This document shows positions 20,533-30,299 of a stretch of 49,970 nt of DNA, one piece after another. The notes under the pieces were generated by a model that was given only the letters and a program-made list of their open reading frames with translations, searched no databases and was not told where the DNA came from. Numbering within the stretch: the stretch's first letter is position 1; each line of letters opens with the position of its first letter. The DNA lies in contig KV919200.1 in NCBI GenBank assembly GCA_002049455.2, forward strand, positions 1 to 49,970, written 5' to 3'. Source of the stretch: Porphyra umbilicalis. Taxonomy: Eukaryota; Rhodophyta; Bangiophyceae; Bangiales; Bangiaceae. Made by a program: the position numbers and the translations under genes.

Positions 20533-21081
20533 CTAGGAGAAGTTGGCAAACGTCTCCTCATCCTCGGGCACCATGTCAGCCCGCGCCTTGCTGGCCTCCG
20601 CCGCCGCCTCCTCCTTGGACGCGTGGTACGCCTTCCAGTTGGCGTATGCGCACGCAAAGGCGTACAGCCACGTGAACACCAAGCCGCTGCCGCTCGTCGG
20701 TCGCACCACCGGTCGTGGCCGCACGTCTGTAACAACCCCTCGCACCGCCGACAGGCAGCTGACGGTGGGGATCCACGCGATGAGTAGGAACCCTAGGAAG
20801 GAGGATTCAGTCTTGAGGCTGATCGGTCGCCGGCCAAGCCACGTTAGCGCGACGCCAATGTGGACGGCAACGAGCAGGCCCGTGACGATGATCGCACCGA
20901 TGGAGGAAATGATGCCGTAAATGCACTCGCCTTTACAGACGCCCGTCCCGGACGCCAAGTCCGAGGTGGCACCAAACACCACCAGAGCGGCGATGAGGAG
21001 AAAGGCCTCGGCCAACACCATGTGCGCGTAGGGGGTGAGGTGGCTGTTGCGCGAGCTCTGCGACAGCAGATGAAAAGCCAT
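20533..21081 (-). CDS. Four-helix membrane protein, unknown function (MARVEL-like layout)
   Basis: The 182-residue product has four hydrophobic segments: about 21-38, 53-82, 93-113 and 132-148. A short N-terminus precedes them and a charged C-terminus (KEEAAAEASKARADMVPEDE) follows. Two Cys (residues 49 and 53, VCKGEC) lie in the first loop and could form a disulfide. An NWKAYHAS motif ends the last helix. The arrangement resembles MARVEL or tetraspan vesicle proteins, but I see no diagnostic motif and give no function. ATG at 21081 (MAFHLLSQSS) is the first that begins the conserved-looking part; an upstream extension to 21234 lacks an ATG and looks like leader. Leader is C-rich (five C) but lacks a long tract. 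Frame intact. Confidence 0.7.
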   Translation of the reverse strand: MAFHLLSQSSRNSHLTPYAHMVLAEAFLLIAALVVFGATSDLASGTGVCKGECIYGIISSIGAIIVTGLLVAVHIGVALTWLGRRPISLKTESSFLGFLLIAWIPTVSCLSAVRGVVTDVRPRPVVRPTSGSGLVFTWLYAFACAYANWKAYHASKEEAAAEASKARADMVPEDEETFANFS

Positions 21082-22031
21082 GGTGGCAGGAAAGGGCGGA
21101 GGGGGATGGGCAGCCACTGGCCAGTGGGAGACCAGGGGCTGGTGAATGAGGGTGCAGGGCGAATGGGGAAACGAAGAAAAAGCAACGCGCAGAGGGGAAC
21201 AGGGACGGCACCGTCGCCGGCGCGACGGCAGCAACCCGTCGTATCCACCCCTACCACAACGCGTACCAGAAGAGCGCCGGCTCGATGAGACGCTACGCTA
21301 CAACAGGAAGCGAGGGCAGCTGGGAGGTTGCGGCGCGACGACCGCGCTCGCGCCGGCGCGGGCGAGCGGAGCAGAGCTGGGGAACGGCGCCCACACCCCC
21401 GCCGGAGGAGCGCAGGCAGTCGCACAGGAGGTGACGGGGGCCCCCGGGGGTCAATGCGCGCAGTAGTCGGCGCGAGCCCGCGTGGCGCCAAGAAGCAGGC
21501 TTTCACCCGTTGTCTTCAGCAGGCAGCCGTTTCTGGGGCTCTGGGCACGTCGCCTGCAGGGGCGATTGTACCAACGCTTTGCAAGCTCAGTGGACCCCGA
21601 GCAGGCGCCTGGGAAAGTAGTGGGCCCGTCAACAGGTCGCCAGAGTGGGCGTCAGTGGCTATGCCTCCACTGTACGCAATGTAGATCATGTCAGACACTC
21701 AACTGACAACACATCCGAAGAATACGACACGACTGAAATACTTACTGCCACAATCGGACTTCAGAAGAAGGCAGGCTGTCCGACATATGACCGGATATAG
21801 TAAAAGATGATTTATCCATTTTTGGGTTTCGCAATTGGTGCCGGGTTCGTGGCCGGATGCGGCGAGCAAGTAGCCGGGCAGCCTTGTCGATCGATTCGCC
21901 GTCCGCGACTTGTTCGTCGTCGGGCTGGTTGACGCGGTCGCCGCCGGAACCCGTCGTGTTGCCGCCCGTGGTCTCCGTCGTGCGTGCTTGCGAACCAATT
22001 TTCTGCCGCCGGTCCTGTCCAACTCGTCACG
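21082..22031. other. Divergent intergenic region, about 950 bp
   Basis: Upstream regions of the membrane protein gene (-) and ribosomal protein L9 (+). Nothing else supported. Confidence 0.45.
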
Positions 22032-23049
22032 ATGAGGTCCATTTTGTCCCAGGCCTACGTGACGGTTCCCGAGGGCGGTATGTTCGGCTGGTTCTGATCT
22101 CGTCGTGGGTGTGACGGAACATCGCCACTGACCGGATGTAGTAGATGTGGGCGGTCTGAGGGGCTGACCTCTCCTTCTGTGTGAGATGCGCTCTGCTGGT
22201 CCGTGCTGTTGTCTGACGATCATCTTCTGTTCGCGTGTACATGTTTTTCTCCGCGTACGCTCGGTCGATTTCATGACTGGCCTGTTGCCTGGATGGTCTG
22301 TCACGCTTTTGATTCTGGCGATGACTACTGCTGCCACTGCTGCCCTGCCCGTGCCTCTCATGCCGCTCCCACTGTTCGTACCGCCGCACCGATGGCATCC
22401 GGCTCCTGGTCATGCAATTGGTCCCTCGGCGATTCATCGGGCTTGCTGTACACTCCCCCTGGCATACCATTCCCCACGTTCCCCTTTCTCTTGACGTCTT
22501 GCGCTGCTTATCTCCACAGTGACCTGTGACGTCCAGGCTCGCAAGATCCGCGTCAAGGGCCCCCGTGGCACCCTGTCGCGCGTCGTCCGCCACCTGAACA
22601 TGGAGATGGTGAAGGTGGACGACGGCAAGCGTGTCCGTATCGACGTGTGGCACGGCCACCGGAAGCAGCTTGCGCAGATCAACACCGCCAAGTCCATGAT
22701 TGAGAACCTGATCACGGGCGTGACTGTCGGCTACCGCTACAAGCTCCGCTTTGTGTATGCCCATTTCCCCATCAACGGGTCGGTGACAGAGGACAACAAG
22801 GCGGTGGAGCTCCGCAACTTCCTCGGTGAGAAGCGCGTGCGCCGCGTTGAGATGCTTGATGGCGTGACGTGCTACCGCTCGGAGAAGGTGAAGGACGAAC
22901 TCATTGTGGAGGGCAATGACCTGGACAACGTGTCGCAGTCGGCTGCGTCGGTGCACCAGAGCTGCCTCGTCAGGCACAAGGACATCCGCAAGTTCCTGGA
23001 CGGTGTTTACGTGTCGGAGAAGGGCAACATTGAGTCGCCGGAGGAGTAG
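22032..23049 (+). CDS. RPL9: 60S ribosomal protein L9 (uL6), two exons
   Basis: Exon 1 is 22032-22077 and codes MRSILSQAYVTVPEG plus one base. The intron, 22078-22519 (442 bp), starts GTATGT and ends CCACAG. Exon 2 is 22520-23049; the split Val codon (G|TG) is restored and the sequence runs on as TCDVQARKIRVKGPRGTL. Exon 2 contains the uL6 signatures VWHGHRKQLAQINTAKSM, GYRYKLRFVYAHFPIN, VELRNFLGEKRVRRV and HKDIRKFLDGVYVSEKG. The 191-residue product equals the length of other eukaryotic L9 proteins (about 190-192). uL6 sits on the large subunit near the GTPase-centre base. Exon 1 was assigned because it alone supplies the missing N-terminus in the right phase. No poly-C tract precedes this start. 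Confidence 0.95.
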
Positions 23050-23481
23050 GGCGGGAGTGGACAGCTTCCAAAGTTTTCATCGAAGTGGATGGTGTGGCGA
23101 GCGCGGAGCGGGTGGTGCGGCGCGCTGCATCCCGCAGCACAGCGTGCTGCGGCCTGAGCTACAGCAGCATAGGACGACGTTGCACCATAGGCAAACACAT
23201 GTCACTGGTGCCAAGAGACTGCCCTCGCTAGGTGTTGAGGCGAGTCGAGAGTCCTGCGTTGTTTGGAGCACAACCAGCAGGAGCGACTGTGCCTGCGTCC
23301 CTTTGACGTTGCAGGGTGCGACCCTGTTGTCCAAGGTGGGGGCATCTCTGCGTCCCGGCACTGCGCCAGTGAAAACCCATGGCACGGACGGTGGTCGCGA
23401 CTCGGGTGGAAAGCGCCGCTTTGTGGCTCATCCGTTGGGGCACGAGGGTGTCGCCAACTCCCCGGCACACCCCCCTCATGC
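23050..23481. other. Convergent 3' regions of RPL9 and the RABL3-like gene
   Basis: 432 bp with no gene or repeat seen. Confidence 0.5.
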
Positions 23482-24549
23482 CTATAATGGAATCACCCGG
23501 TGCGCGCCGTGCGAAACAGACAGACGCGGGCGCGCCCCGCCCGCCCCACCCCCATCCGACGCTGATGAGGAGGCGTGCATCACCCCCCCCGCCGACCCCC
23601 CGCCCCCCCGCCAGGATGCGTCGCTTGCGGGCACCCCCACCCCCGAGGAAGCGAGGGAGGAGGCGACGCTCAGCCCCCCCCCGCCCCCCGCCACGCCCGC
23701 CGGGGTTCCCCTCGTGTTGCGCCCCACGATCGATTGCACAAACGCAACGAGCGGCGCGCAGCTGCCAACAGCGGCGGCGCAGGTGACCACGTTGGTCACC
23801 CCACCAGAGACGCCGCCGCCACCGGTCGCTGCGGCGCGTACCCCCCCCCCCCAACGGCGGCGGCGGCCCCACCGCCGACCTCCCCCCGTCCCCCCGCATC
23901 CGCCTTGGTCGCAATCACCGCCACCGGCAGCCGCACGTCGGCCAGCAGTCGGCGCTCCCCCTCCGCGTCGACCGCCTCGTCGGGCCACACCCCCCAGTCA
24001 CTCAACGTGCGGCGGGCGGCGGCGACGGCCGCGCCCGCCGCACCCGCCGCCGCCGCCCCGTCGCGGCGGCGGCGGAGCGCCCGCCATGCGGCGGAGAGGC
24101 CGTCCAAATCCACCCCGCCCGCCGCCGCGCCAGGGGAGCGGGCGGAGAGGAGTTCGGGGAGCCACCGCCGCCGCAGCGCCACGCGCGACGCGGGCCACGT
24201 CACGTCGTGGACGAGCCACACGGCGTGGAGGGGCGTCGCGCGGAGGAGGGTGCGCCGCCCGTCGGCGTGCGCGGCGGCGCCCGACAGGTCAAAGAGTTCA
24301 ACGAGGACGGGCGCGCCGGTGGTCGGGTGCGGCATGACGAGGAGGTGGATGGCCGCGCCGACCGTTCCGCCGGGGGGGGGGTAGAGGGGGGGTCCGCGCC
24401 AGAGCCGCCGCCGCCTGGGGGGGGCGGCGGGGGGAATGGGGCTTGGGGGGGGGGGCGGTACCAGACGTCAGCGCCAGGCAGAGGGTGGTCTTGCCAACGG
24501 CGGTGTCCCCAAGCACGGCAATCCTGCGGGTCGGCCGTGGTAGCGACAT
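23482..24549 (-). CDS. RABL3/LIP1-like small GTPase; frame broken at G/C runs
   Basis: The start frame gives MSLPRPTRRIAVLGDTAVGK, then TTLCLALTSG: a P-loop GDTAVGKT. A second frame resumes with GGTVGAAIHLLV and VLVELFDLSG (G3-like DxxG), then LLRATPLHAVWLVHDVTWPA, RRRWLPELL and LPVAVIATKADAG (TKxD, G4). A third frame gives VTNVVTCAAAVGSCAPLVAF, the C-terminal helix. The TVG switch, VELFD and the LVHD..W pattern match RABL3 and the plant LIGHT INSENSITIVE PERIOD1 family rather than classical Rabs; there is no C-terminal prenylation motif. The frame changes lie between 24372 and 24455 (three G runs) and at the C run 23841-23852. Ala/Gly-rich insertions lengthen the protein, and the last 70 residues are low complexity. 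Cellular role in this organism unknown. No poly-C tract before the ATG. Confidence 0.68.
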
Positions 24550-24899
24550 GGAGGCAGTCGAGAGGAAAACACAGGGACAGCTGTGAAACCAAGACGTAAG
24601 GCGTGAGAATGAAACACGCAGGGTCCCGATGCAAGCGTCTTGTGGATTGTCGCGCTAGCGGGCTACAGCAGAGAGGCTGCGACAAGGATAGCGGGGCACA
24701 GCTCCCACCCATCCACCCGATGGTGACTACAACACGACAACCGTACCTGACATGCTCGTATTCTGGAGGCATCCCCGGATAGCAGTGACACGGCAGCTTC
24801 TCCGTTGAACGCAGTGGCTGTCGTCTTGGACGCGGAGCTAGCCGACAGCGGTCGGCCGCGCAGTGGGGGCTTAAACCATGTACCGGGAGGGTGCCTAAG

Positions 24900-24929
24900 A
24901 GCACACCCAACAACGTCGGTTGCGAACCG
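24900..24929 (+). repeat. TIR-like motif GAGCACACCCAAC, preceded by TAA
   Basis: Shares CCCAACAACGTCGGTTGC with the inverted motif near 36970 and is related to the 28-bp ends of the 29736-34509 element. The preceding TAA could be a 3-bp target duplication. Confidence 0.5.
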
Positions 24930-24989
24930 CTTTTGCGTATTATTCGTTAAACGTGGCATATTTGCCAGTTATGAGCAGAGGTATGGTAA

Positions 24990-25032
24990 AACCGGTCATC
25001 CCACCAACGTCGCGAACGAGATGTGCGAACCG
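24990..25032 (+). repeat. Second TIR-like motif of the same family
   Basis: Contains GGTCATCCCACCAACGTCG followed by a GCGAACG...GCGAACCG stretch, close to the inverted motif at 36929-36970. No clear target duplication. Confidence 0.4.
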
Positions 25033-26009
25033 AGCTGCTGGTGGGCCAGATATAAGTCCAACCGGATAATGTGGCGCTGGTTCGCAGGAGGTTAGCATTT
25101 TTCCATCGGCCGACCATACCACTGCCATTTGGGCAGACGTTTGTGCATTTCCGAACGTTTTGTGAACCGAATCTGTCTGCAATTGTGTCTAAACGGGGGT
25201 CAAACACCCAAATCGGGACGATCGCAGGCAAACACACGTTGCGTTGACGATCGCACCGGCGTCTCGAGATCTGAAATTCCCCAGCATGCGGTCACGAGTG
25301 GCCGCAGATTCCGTTCGAGGCGCAGGCGGCGCTCATTGTCGGGCTCTGTGGGGGGGGGGGCGGGCGGGACACGGTTTCTGCTGGTGGACATCCGCCGCCA
25401 CGCCCGATTCTCGGTCGGCCCCCCCACGTCTGAACGGTGTGATTAGGGGGGGAAGGCCGCCCAGAGGCTCCGCGGCATGGGTGGGCACGCGGCCACAATG
25501 CGGTCGTGCAGCGGAGAACTTTGGCGGGGTGGCCCCCAGTTGACGCGCTGCTGGTGCCCCCAACCTGCGCTCAGAGCTGTTCGGGGGGGGGTTCCGCGCA
25601 GCGCAATATTGTGTGGCGGGCACGTGACTGTCCGCGCGCAGCCGCACCCACAGGAATGGGCCGTGCACGGGGGTTTGCAGGCAGCGCGGCGTAGCACAAA
25701 ATGTTGGGCACGCGGCCGCCACCGAATATGACAGCACGATCTCGGGACCTGCCAAATGCGCTTTCTGTGGGCGGGGGGGCGTGGAACGACGCGGTGTGCC
25801 CGCCACCAGCGGCACATCGACCGCACCGTCGTCGTAGGGGGGAGCGCGATTGTGGCACCGTAGTCGTCGACGTCGTCCGTCCTGCTTCCCCGTCCTCTCC
25901 GTCTCCCGGCGCAGCGGGCGTGAGCGGGCGTGAGCGGCCGCGTTGACGGCCGCGTTTGCGGCCGCTTCTACGGCCGCTCTAGCTCTCCTGTCATCGGTTG
26001 CATTCGTGG

Positions 26010-26633
26010 ATGGAGATGGACGCGTCTACTGACGGTGGGTCTGGATCGTCGAGCGATGACGGCCGCGAGCAGTCGGAGGGCACCATGGACGAGCTGGTTG
26101 CGGCCGTCGTTGGAGCGCGATCTCTGTTCCTGATGCGCCGTCATCGCAGGAATGCGGCGCAGCGAGCGCGCAGACGGCATTTTGTCGGGTCCGTAGCCGG
26201 GCGGCGTGCCAACTGGCCACAAGATTTCGACCACGGTATGCGCGGCATCATGCGGGATTATTTAGGAGTGGACGGGCGGCCGCCTGTGTATGGAGAAGAG
26301 ATGTTTGAGCTTTGCTTCCGTGTGCCACGATCTCTTTTTATGCACGTTGACGAGGCCATTTGCGACAGGCCGTTCGGGCGGCAGAGCATCAATGCGACGA
26401 GGCGGCCACGAGCTCATGCTTTGCAGAAGGTGGTGGCCGCTTTCTGTGTGGTCGCGTACGGGTGGTCGTACAATCGCGCGGATGAGAATGTTCGGCTGTC
26501 TAATTTCACAACTGACGTGGCGACAAAGAAGCTGATTGAGTTTATCGCTGAGGAGTGGGAACCTGTGTACCGACGGCCTCCTATCGAGGGAGAGATCTCT
26601 CCGCGAAGACCTGGCAGCCCATATTTCCGCTGA
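26010..26633 (+). pseudogene. Truncated PIF/Harbinger-type transposase (N-terminal part)
   Basis: A 207-residue frame with acidic Ser/Asp-rich start. The middle reads MFELCFRVPRSLFMHVDEAI, then ALQKVVAAFCVVAYGWSYNR, ADENVRLSNFTTDVATKKLI and EFIAEEWEPVYRRPP. This is the conserved region that precedes the catalytic core in plant-type Harbinger transposases (F.MPR..F..I...; .K..AALR.LAYG...D..DEY.R.SE.T). The frame then ends at 26633 without any DDE triad, so nuclease function is lost or was coded by a deleted downstream part. First in-frame ATG at 26010. Family assignment rests on pattern, not on a search. Confidence 0.6.
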
Positions 26634-26981
26634 CCGCGGGTCCCTTCCGGAGCCGTATGTGTAGTCTTCAACGGTTCTTTTTTCTGCCGCCATGGCTTTT
26701 TTTTCCTCACATATTTGCGCGTCGACCGCGGCTGCCACGTCGACTTAGATAGTTGAGACTCATGGGCAGCTTCCACTTCTCTGGAAAGACAGGTGAGGCC
26801 ACCGCTCTGTCTGGCGTGGGCCGATGTCCGCGAGCGTCGTATAATATCATGCTGCAATGTAACTGGTGCATAAGTGAAGGGATCTTGCCGTGCTAGCTTC
26901 TCGGACAGAGTCGGTGAGTCGGACAGAGTCAGAGAGAAGGAAAAAAGAAAACCGGCAAAGGGAAAAAAAAAACCGTGTATT
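26634..26981. other. Spacer after the transposase fragment, no gene
   Basis: AT-richer than the gene-rich half, with A and T runs. Nothing assignable. Confidence 0.4.
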
Positions 26982-27432
26982 ATTGCTAACCTCCAAAAAA
27001 TGGCGGTTGCAGAGAGAAGGCAGGCAGAGCCGACGACACAGCATAGAAATGAAGTCGGATTGGCTGTTCGACAAGCCACGATCGTACTATTGGCTGAGGG
27101 TTGCCGCCAGTAATCTTGCAAGCCAATCAACGTGTCTTGCGGGGGTCACGCAGAGCCATTGCAACACACAATGAGATTTCCTGAGATTTTTGGGCCGCTT
27201 GCTTGGGCCTGAAGAGGGCATGGAGAGGGTTCGGGGCCAGACCTGTGATTTGTCATGAGATCAACAAACTTCTCCAGATTTCTTGAGATCCTGATGTGCG
27301 TTTCCAGCGCCCAGAGCTGCATGAGGAGACTGTGTAAGGAACTCACATGATTCCTAGCGTTTCCATTGGTCCACGTACGCTGTTGAATCATTGCAACCAC
27401 TCTGCAACCGCCATTTTTTGGAGGTCAGCAAT
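26982..27432. mobile_element. ~450-bp MITE with ~35-bp inverted ends
   Basis: The left end (ATTGCTAACCTCC, then AAAAAATGGCGGTTGCAGAG) is matched inverted at about 27400-27432 with one or two differences. ATT precedes the left end (26979-26981) and follows the right end, a possible 3-bp target duplication. No coding content. Confidence 0.6.
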
Positions 27433-27492
27433 ATTGTGGTGCACTAGCCGAACACTCTCAACGCGCAGAGAGGACTCCGTCTCGAATATTAA

Positions 27493-28110
27493 CAGAGTAA
27501 CAACTCAAGGCAAGTCACCATCCGCGACATCGCTGCCACTAGTGCCACAGGAAGTGTCTCACTCGTCGTCGCCCGAAGCGCCAGCGGCCGTATTCTGCGG
27601 CCGCGGCGTCCTGAAGCGACTTGGACACGGGATGGAGTCCCCGCCCGCCGTGAAAGGGCATGCTTGGTCTGCAGCGAGTTCAATCCGCGCGCCTTCCTCC
27701 GCTTGACAGATTCAACACCAGCCGAAGCCGCAGCGCGGCGGGCAACGGCCGCGCTGGCGACCGCAGCTGGTGATGCGCCGGCACACGGCGACGTATGGAA
27801 ACCGCCACTGGGAAAATGTGCAGACGAAAGCATCGTGGCCGCACTCGCGTCCGCGCCGGACGCCGGGGACTCGACCGTACGGCCCGTGGTCGACGCCGAC
27901 GCGGCCGCTTTGCGGCCGTTCACAGCCGCGGCGCAGGGCGTAGCGGGAGCTCCGCCAGACCAACGAGACGCACCTGCACATGCAGAAGCCGCACATGCAG
28001 GCGATGCGGCCGCACCTGGAGCCCCACCTGCGGCCGCAGCCGCCGTCGCCTCAGCGGCCGCAGTAGCGGCTGCAGAGGTGCCCAATATAGACAGCGCAGT
28101 CGTTGTTTAG
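27493..28110 (+). other. Ala-rich open frame without ATG, possible transposon gene tail
   Basis: An open frame of about 205 codons runs from just after a TAA to a TAG at 28110. It contains RRERACLVCSEFNPRAF (a lone CxxC) followed by an Ala-rich tail. No start codon and no recognised domain. It lies 0.9 kb after the transposase fragment and has several GCGGCCGC motifs, as does the region before that fragment. It may be the decayed end of the same element; this is a guess. Confidence 0.2.
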
Positions 28111-29735
28111 AGGGAGGCGAGGCGTGACTACGCTGCTTTGGCCTTGCGCAGTCTTGCACTGGACAGCAGAAGGGTGTGTCAGGCGGGATGCATATGAACA
28201 GCGCGTGTGACCAATAAGCATGCGGATCGCAAACACGAAGATCGGATGTGGCCGCACGATCGTCGGCGGTTCTGCCCACTTGCTTTTTCGGGTTACTTCT
28301 TCGTAACTTCGAGGCGACACAGTCGCGAGCTGTGTCTCCAAGAAGTCGCCAACGGGGGCTACAAAGAGAGTCATACGGTGGATCCAACACGCCTAGTTAA
28401 GACCCAGTGTTCCTGCTCTTCTGGGTTTTCAAGAGAACTGTGGCCCTGGATTGGCTCCTCCCTCAAATACGACTGCTCATTGGTCACCCGGGGGAGTGTC
28501 AGATTCCACATCCAAAGTTACTTGCAGATTACAACGTGGACAAGGTCATCCGCTCTCATTGGCCCCGAGGGGACGTTACTGGTGTTCTTGTTTCAAGCTC
28601 CTTTCACTACAATTGACATGCACCTAAGTGGCATCAGACATGCTCCAACAGGCACGGACGAGATGCACACCACACAAGGACACAACTCCAACTGTGGTAA
28701 TGCTCTCCAAGCGCTCTGTGGCTCGTTTTCTTGCGCTGTGCACCCCTGTGCACACACCGTCGACTCCTGAGCACGCTCTTTGACCAGCAAACAGGTAGCC
28801 GAGGGAGCAACATCTACATACAGATGGCCAGTGTCCCTCGGGAAGTGGTTCGGAAAAAAAAAGGACTGCAGATTCTGTCTCGGCTTTCCCCGCTTGCCTA
28901 GAAGAATGCAGGGGGACCTGCTGGAAGCATTACATAACGCTGTCAGACCCCCCGACCATCATTGCAAATGAAGATGCGGGGCAGTCTTGATGCATTAGTA
29001 TGCCCACACTGTGCCTCGGAACTCAACGACAAAGTTTGCTATGGTTGCCCTGTTTTCGCAAAAAAGAAAAAGAACGAAAGAGTATCCGCGGGGAGGACAC
29101 AGGGGTGACCAAAAGAGCATATATGTGGATAGGGGGGGAGGATGAGCGTTGTTTCCCACCGTGTGTTCGGGACGTACGCGTCTCCCCCCTCCCCCCCACG
29201 CCCGCCCCCCCCCCTGCACTGGCCCTACACTGACCCGTGCAACTACCGTACGACAAAGCGTACGTCCGGTCTTTGTTTTCCTTCGCCATATTGAGCCCCA
29301 CCACTGGAAGGCGGCAACGGCACAGCGATCACCCGGGCGCATACAAAATCGGCTGCGGACGACGGGCGCAGCAACGCGCGGGCAAGACATGATCCGTCGG
29401 ATCAAGTCACCGGCCACGGGTCTTCCTGGATCGTCAGGCACCCCTCTCACAGAGCCTTCTCAGGCCGAAATTGAGACGGGTGTCACCCCCCTCACAGGGG
29501 TCGTAGAGGCCGAAACATGGGGCGTCCCCTGTTTCGGCCTCTACGACCCCTGTGAGAGGGGAATTTCGTATTGACCACTCACATTTTAGCACGTTGCAGC
29601 TTGTCTTTTCATCCTTGCCATGTAATGCTCAGACCCAGAAGAGCAGCCTTAACTAGGCGTGCCAAGGGGACACCCAAGCAAACGGATAGCTAACCGGTTT
29701 GTCCAGTTTCAGGCATAATCTGCGAAACACATTTA
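28111..29735. other. Unassigned 1.6 kb with one long hairpin
   Basis: No gene recognised. The only clear structure is the inverted repeat at 29491-29556. CCAAT-like ATTGG motifs occur at about 28440-28560 without an associated gene. Confidence 0.45.
29491..29556. repeat. Perfect 27-bp inverted repeat with 12-nt self-complementary loop
   Basis: 29491-29517 (CTCACAGGGGTCGTAGAGGC...) is the exact reverse complement of 29530-29556. The loop GGGGCGTCCCC can itself pair, so nearly the whole 66 bp can form one cruciform. No target duplication or gene is attached. Confidence 0.9.
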
Positions 29736-29916
29736 GAGCATTCCCACCAATGTCGGGCCAACGCCATATTGGGCACACGTTGCAGAAACGTGTCTCAAAT
29801 TCGCCGTTGGCCAGTTCTCGGGGCGGGTAACAATGTCGAACGAGCACGCGGCGTTGCCAACGGAGGTCAAGCGAGTTAAAACGCGAATGTACTTGCGTCC
29901 GATTCGGGGTCGGAGC

Positions 29917-29985
29917 CGTTGGCCCCGGGGCCAACGAGTTGCCAACGGAGCCTCCGTTGGCAACTCGTTGGCCCTAGGGCCAACG
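29917..29985. repeat. Nested palindrome, 33-bp arms
   Basis: Arms 29917-29949 and 29953-29985 are inverted with two mismatches around a 3-nt spacer. Each arm also contains a smaller palindrome (CGTTGGCCCCGGGGCCAACG and its CCTAGG variant). CGTTGGC-type words recur near the right end of the element at 34402-34432. Confidence 0.9.
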
Positions 29986-30299
29986 GGTTCTGTGCTCTGA
30001 TTGGTCTATCGCGGTTTCACGGGGTTAAATGTGTGACATGTGGCAGTTCATATTGTCCTCAGATTGCCCAATTTATTATATTTTTGTTTCGACAGCCACC
30101 CACGGATGGAATATGGTACCTCTCGGAACTGGACGGCCGCGTGCCAGCTCGGCCCAAGGGTCCCGATCGCTAGAGCGTGTCACGTATGAATCATGCGGTG
30201 GCACGTGCCCGAACGTTGTGTCGGGCCTGTCAGACACGCGGCGCGTTCCCACTGACACTGGAAAACCCAGAGGATCGGCGCTAATGAGGGGGGACACGA

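Larger units (their letters stand above)
24550..26009. other. Intergenic to transposon-rich stretch, no gene
   Basis: After the RABL3-like upstream region the sequence becomes AT-richer and contains two terminal-repeat motifs (24897-24929 and 24990-25032). A cluster of CGGCCGC motifs lies at 25930-25980, just before the transposase fragment. No gene seen. Confidence 0.45.

Noticed and set aside
22078..22519. snoRNA in the RPL9 intron
   Set aside because: CTGA words are present, but no box C-like RTGATGA lies upstream of a suitable box D with a terminal stem.
25998..26633. Transposase start at 25998
   Set aside because: That codon is TTG; the first ATG in frame is at 26010.
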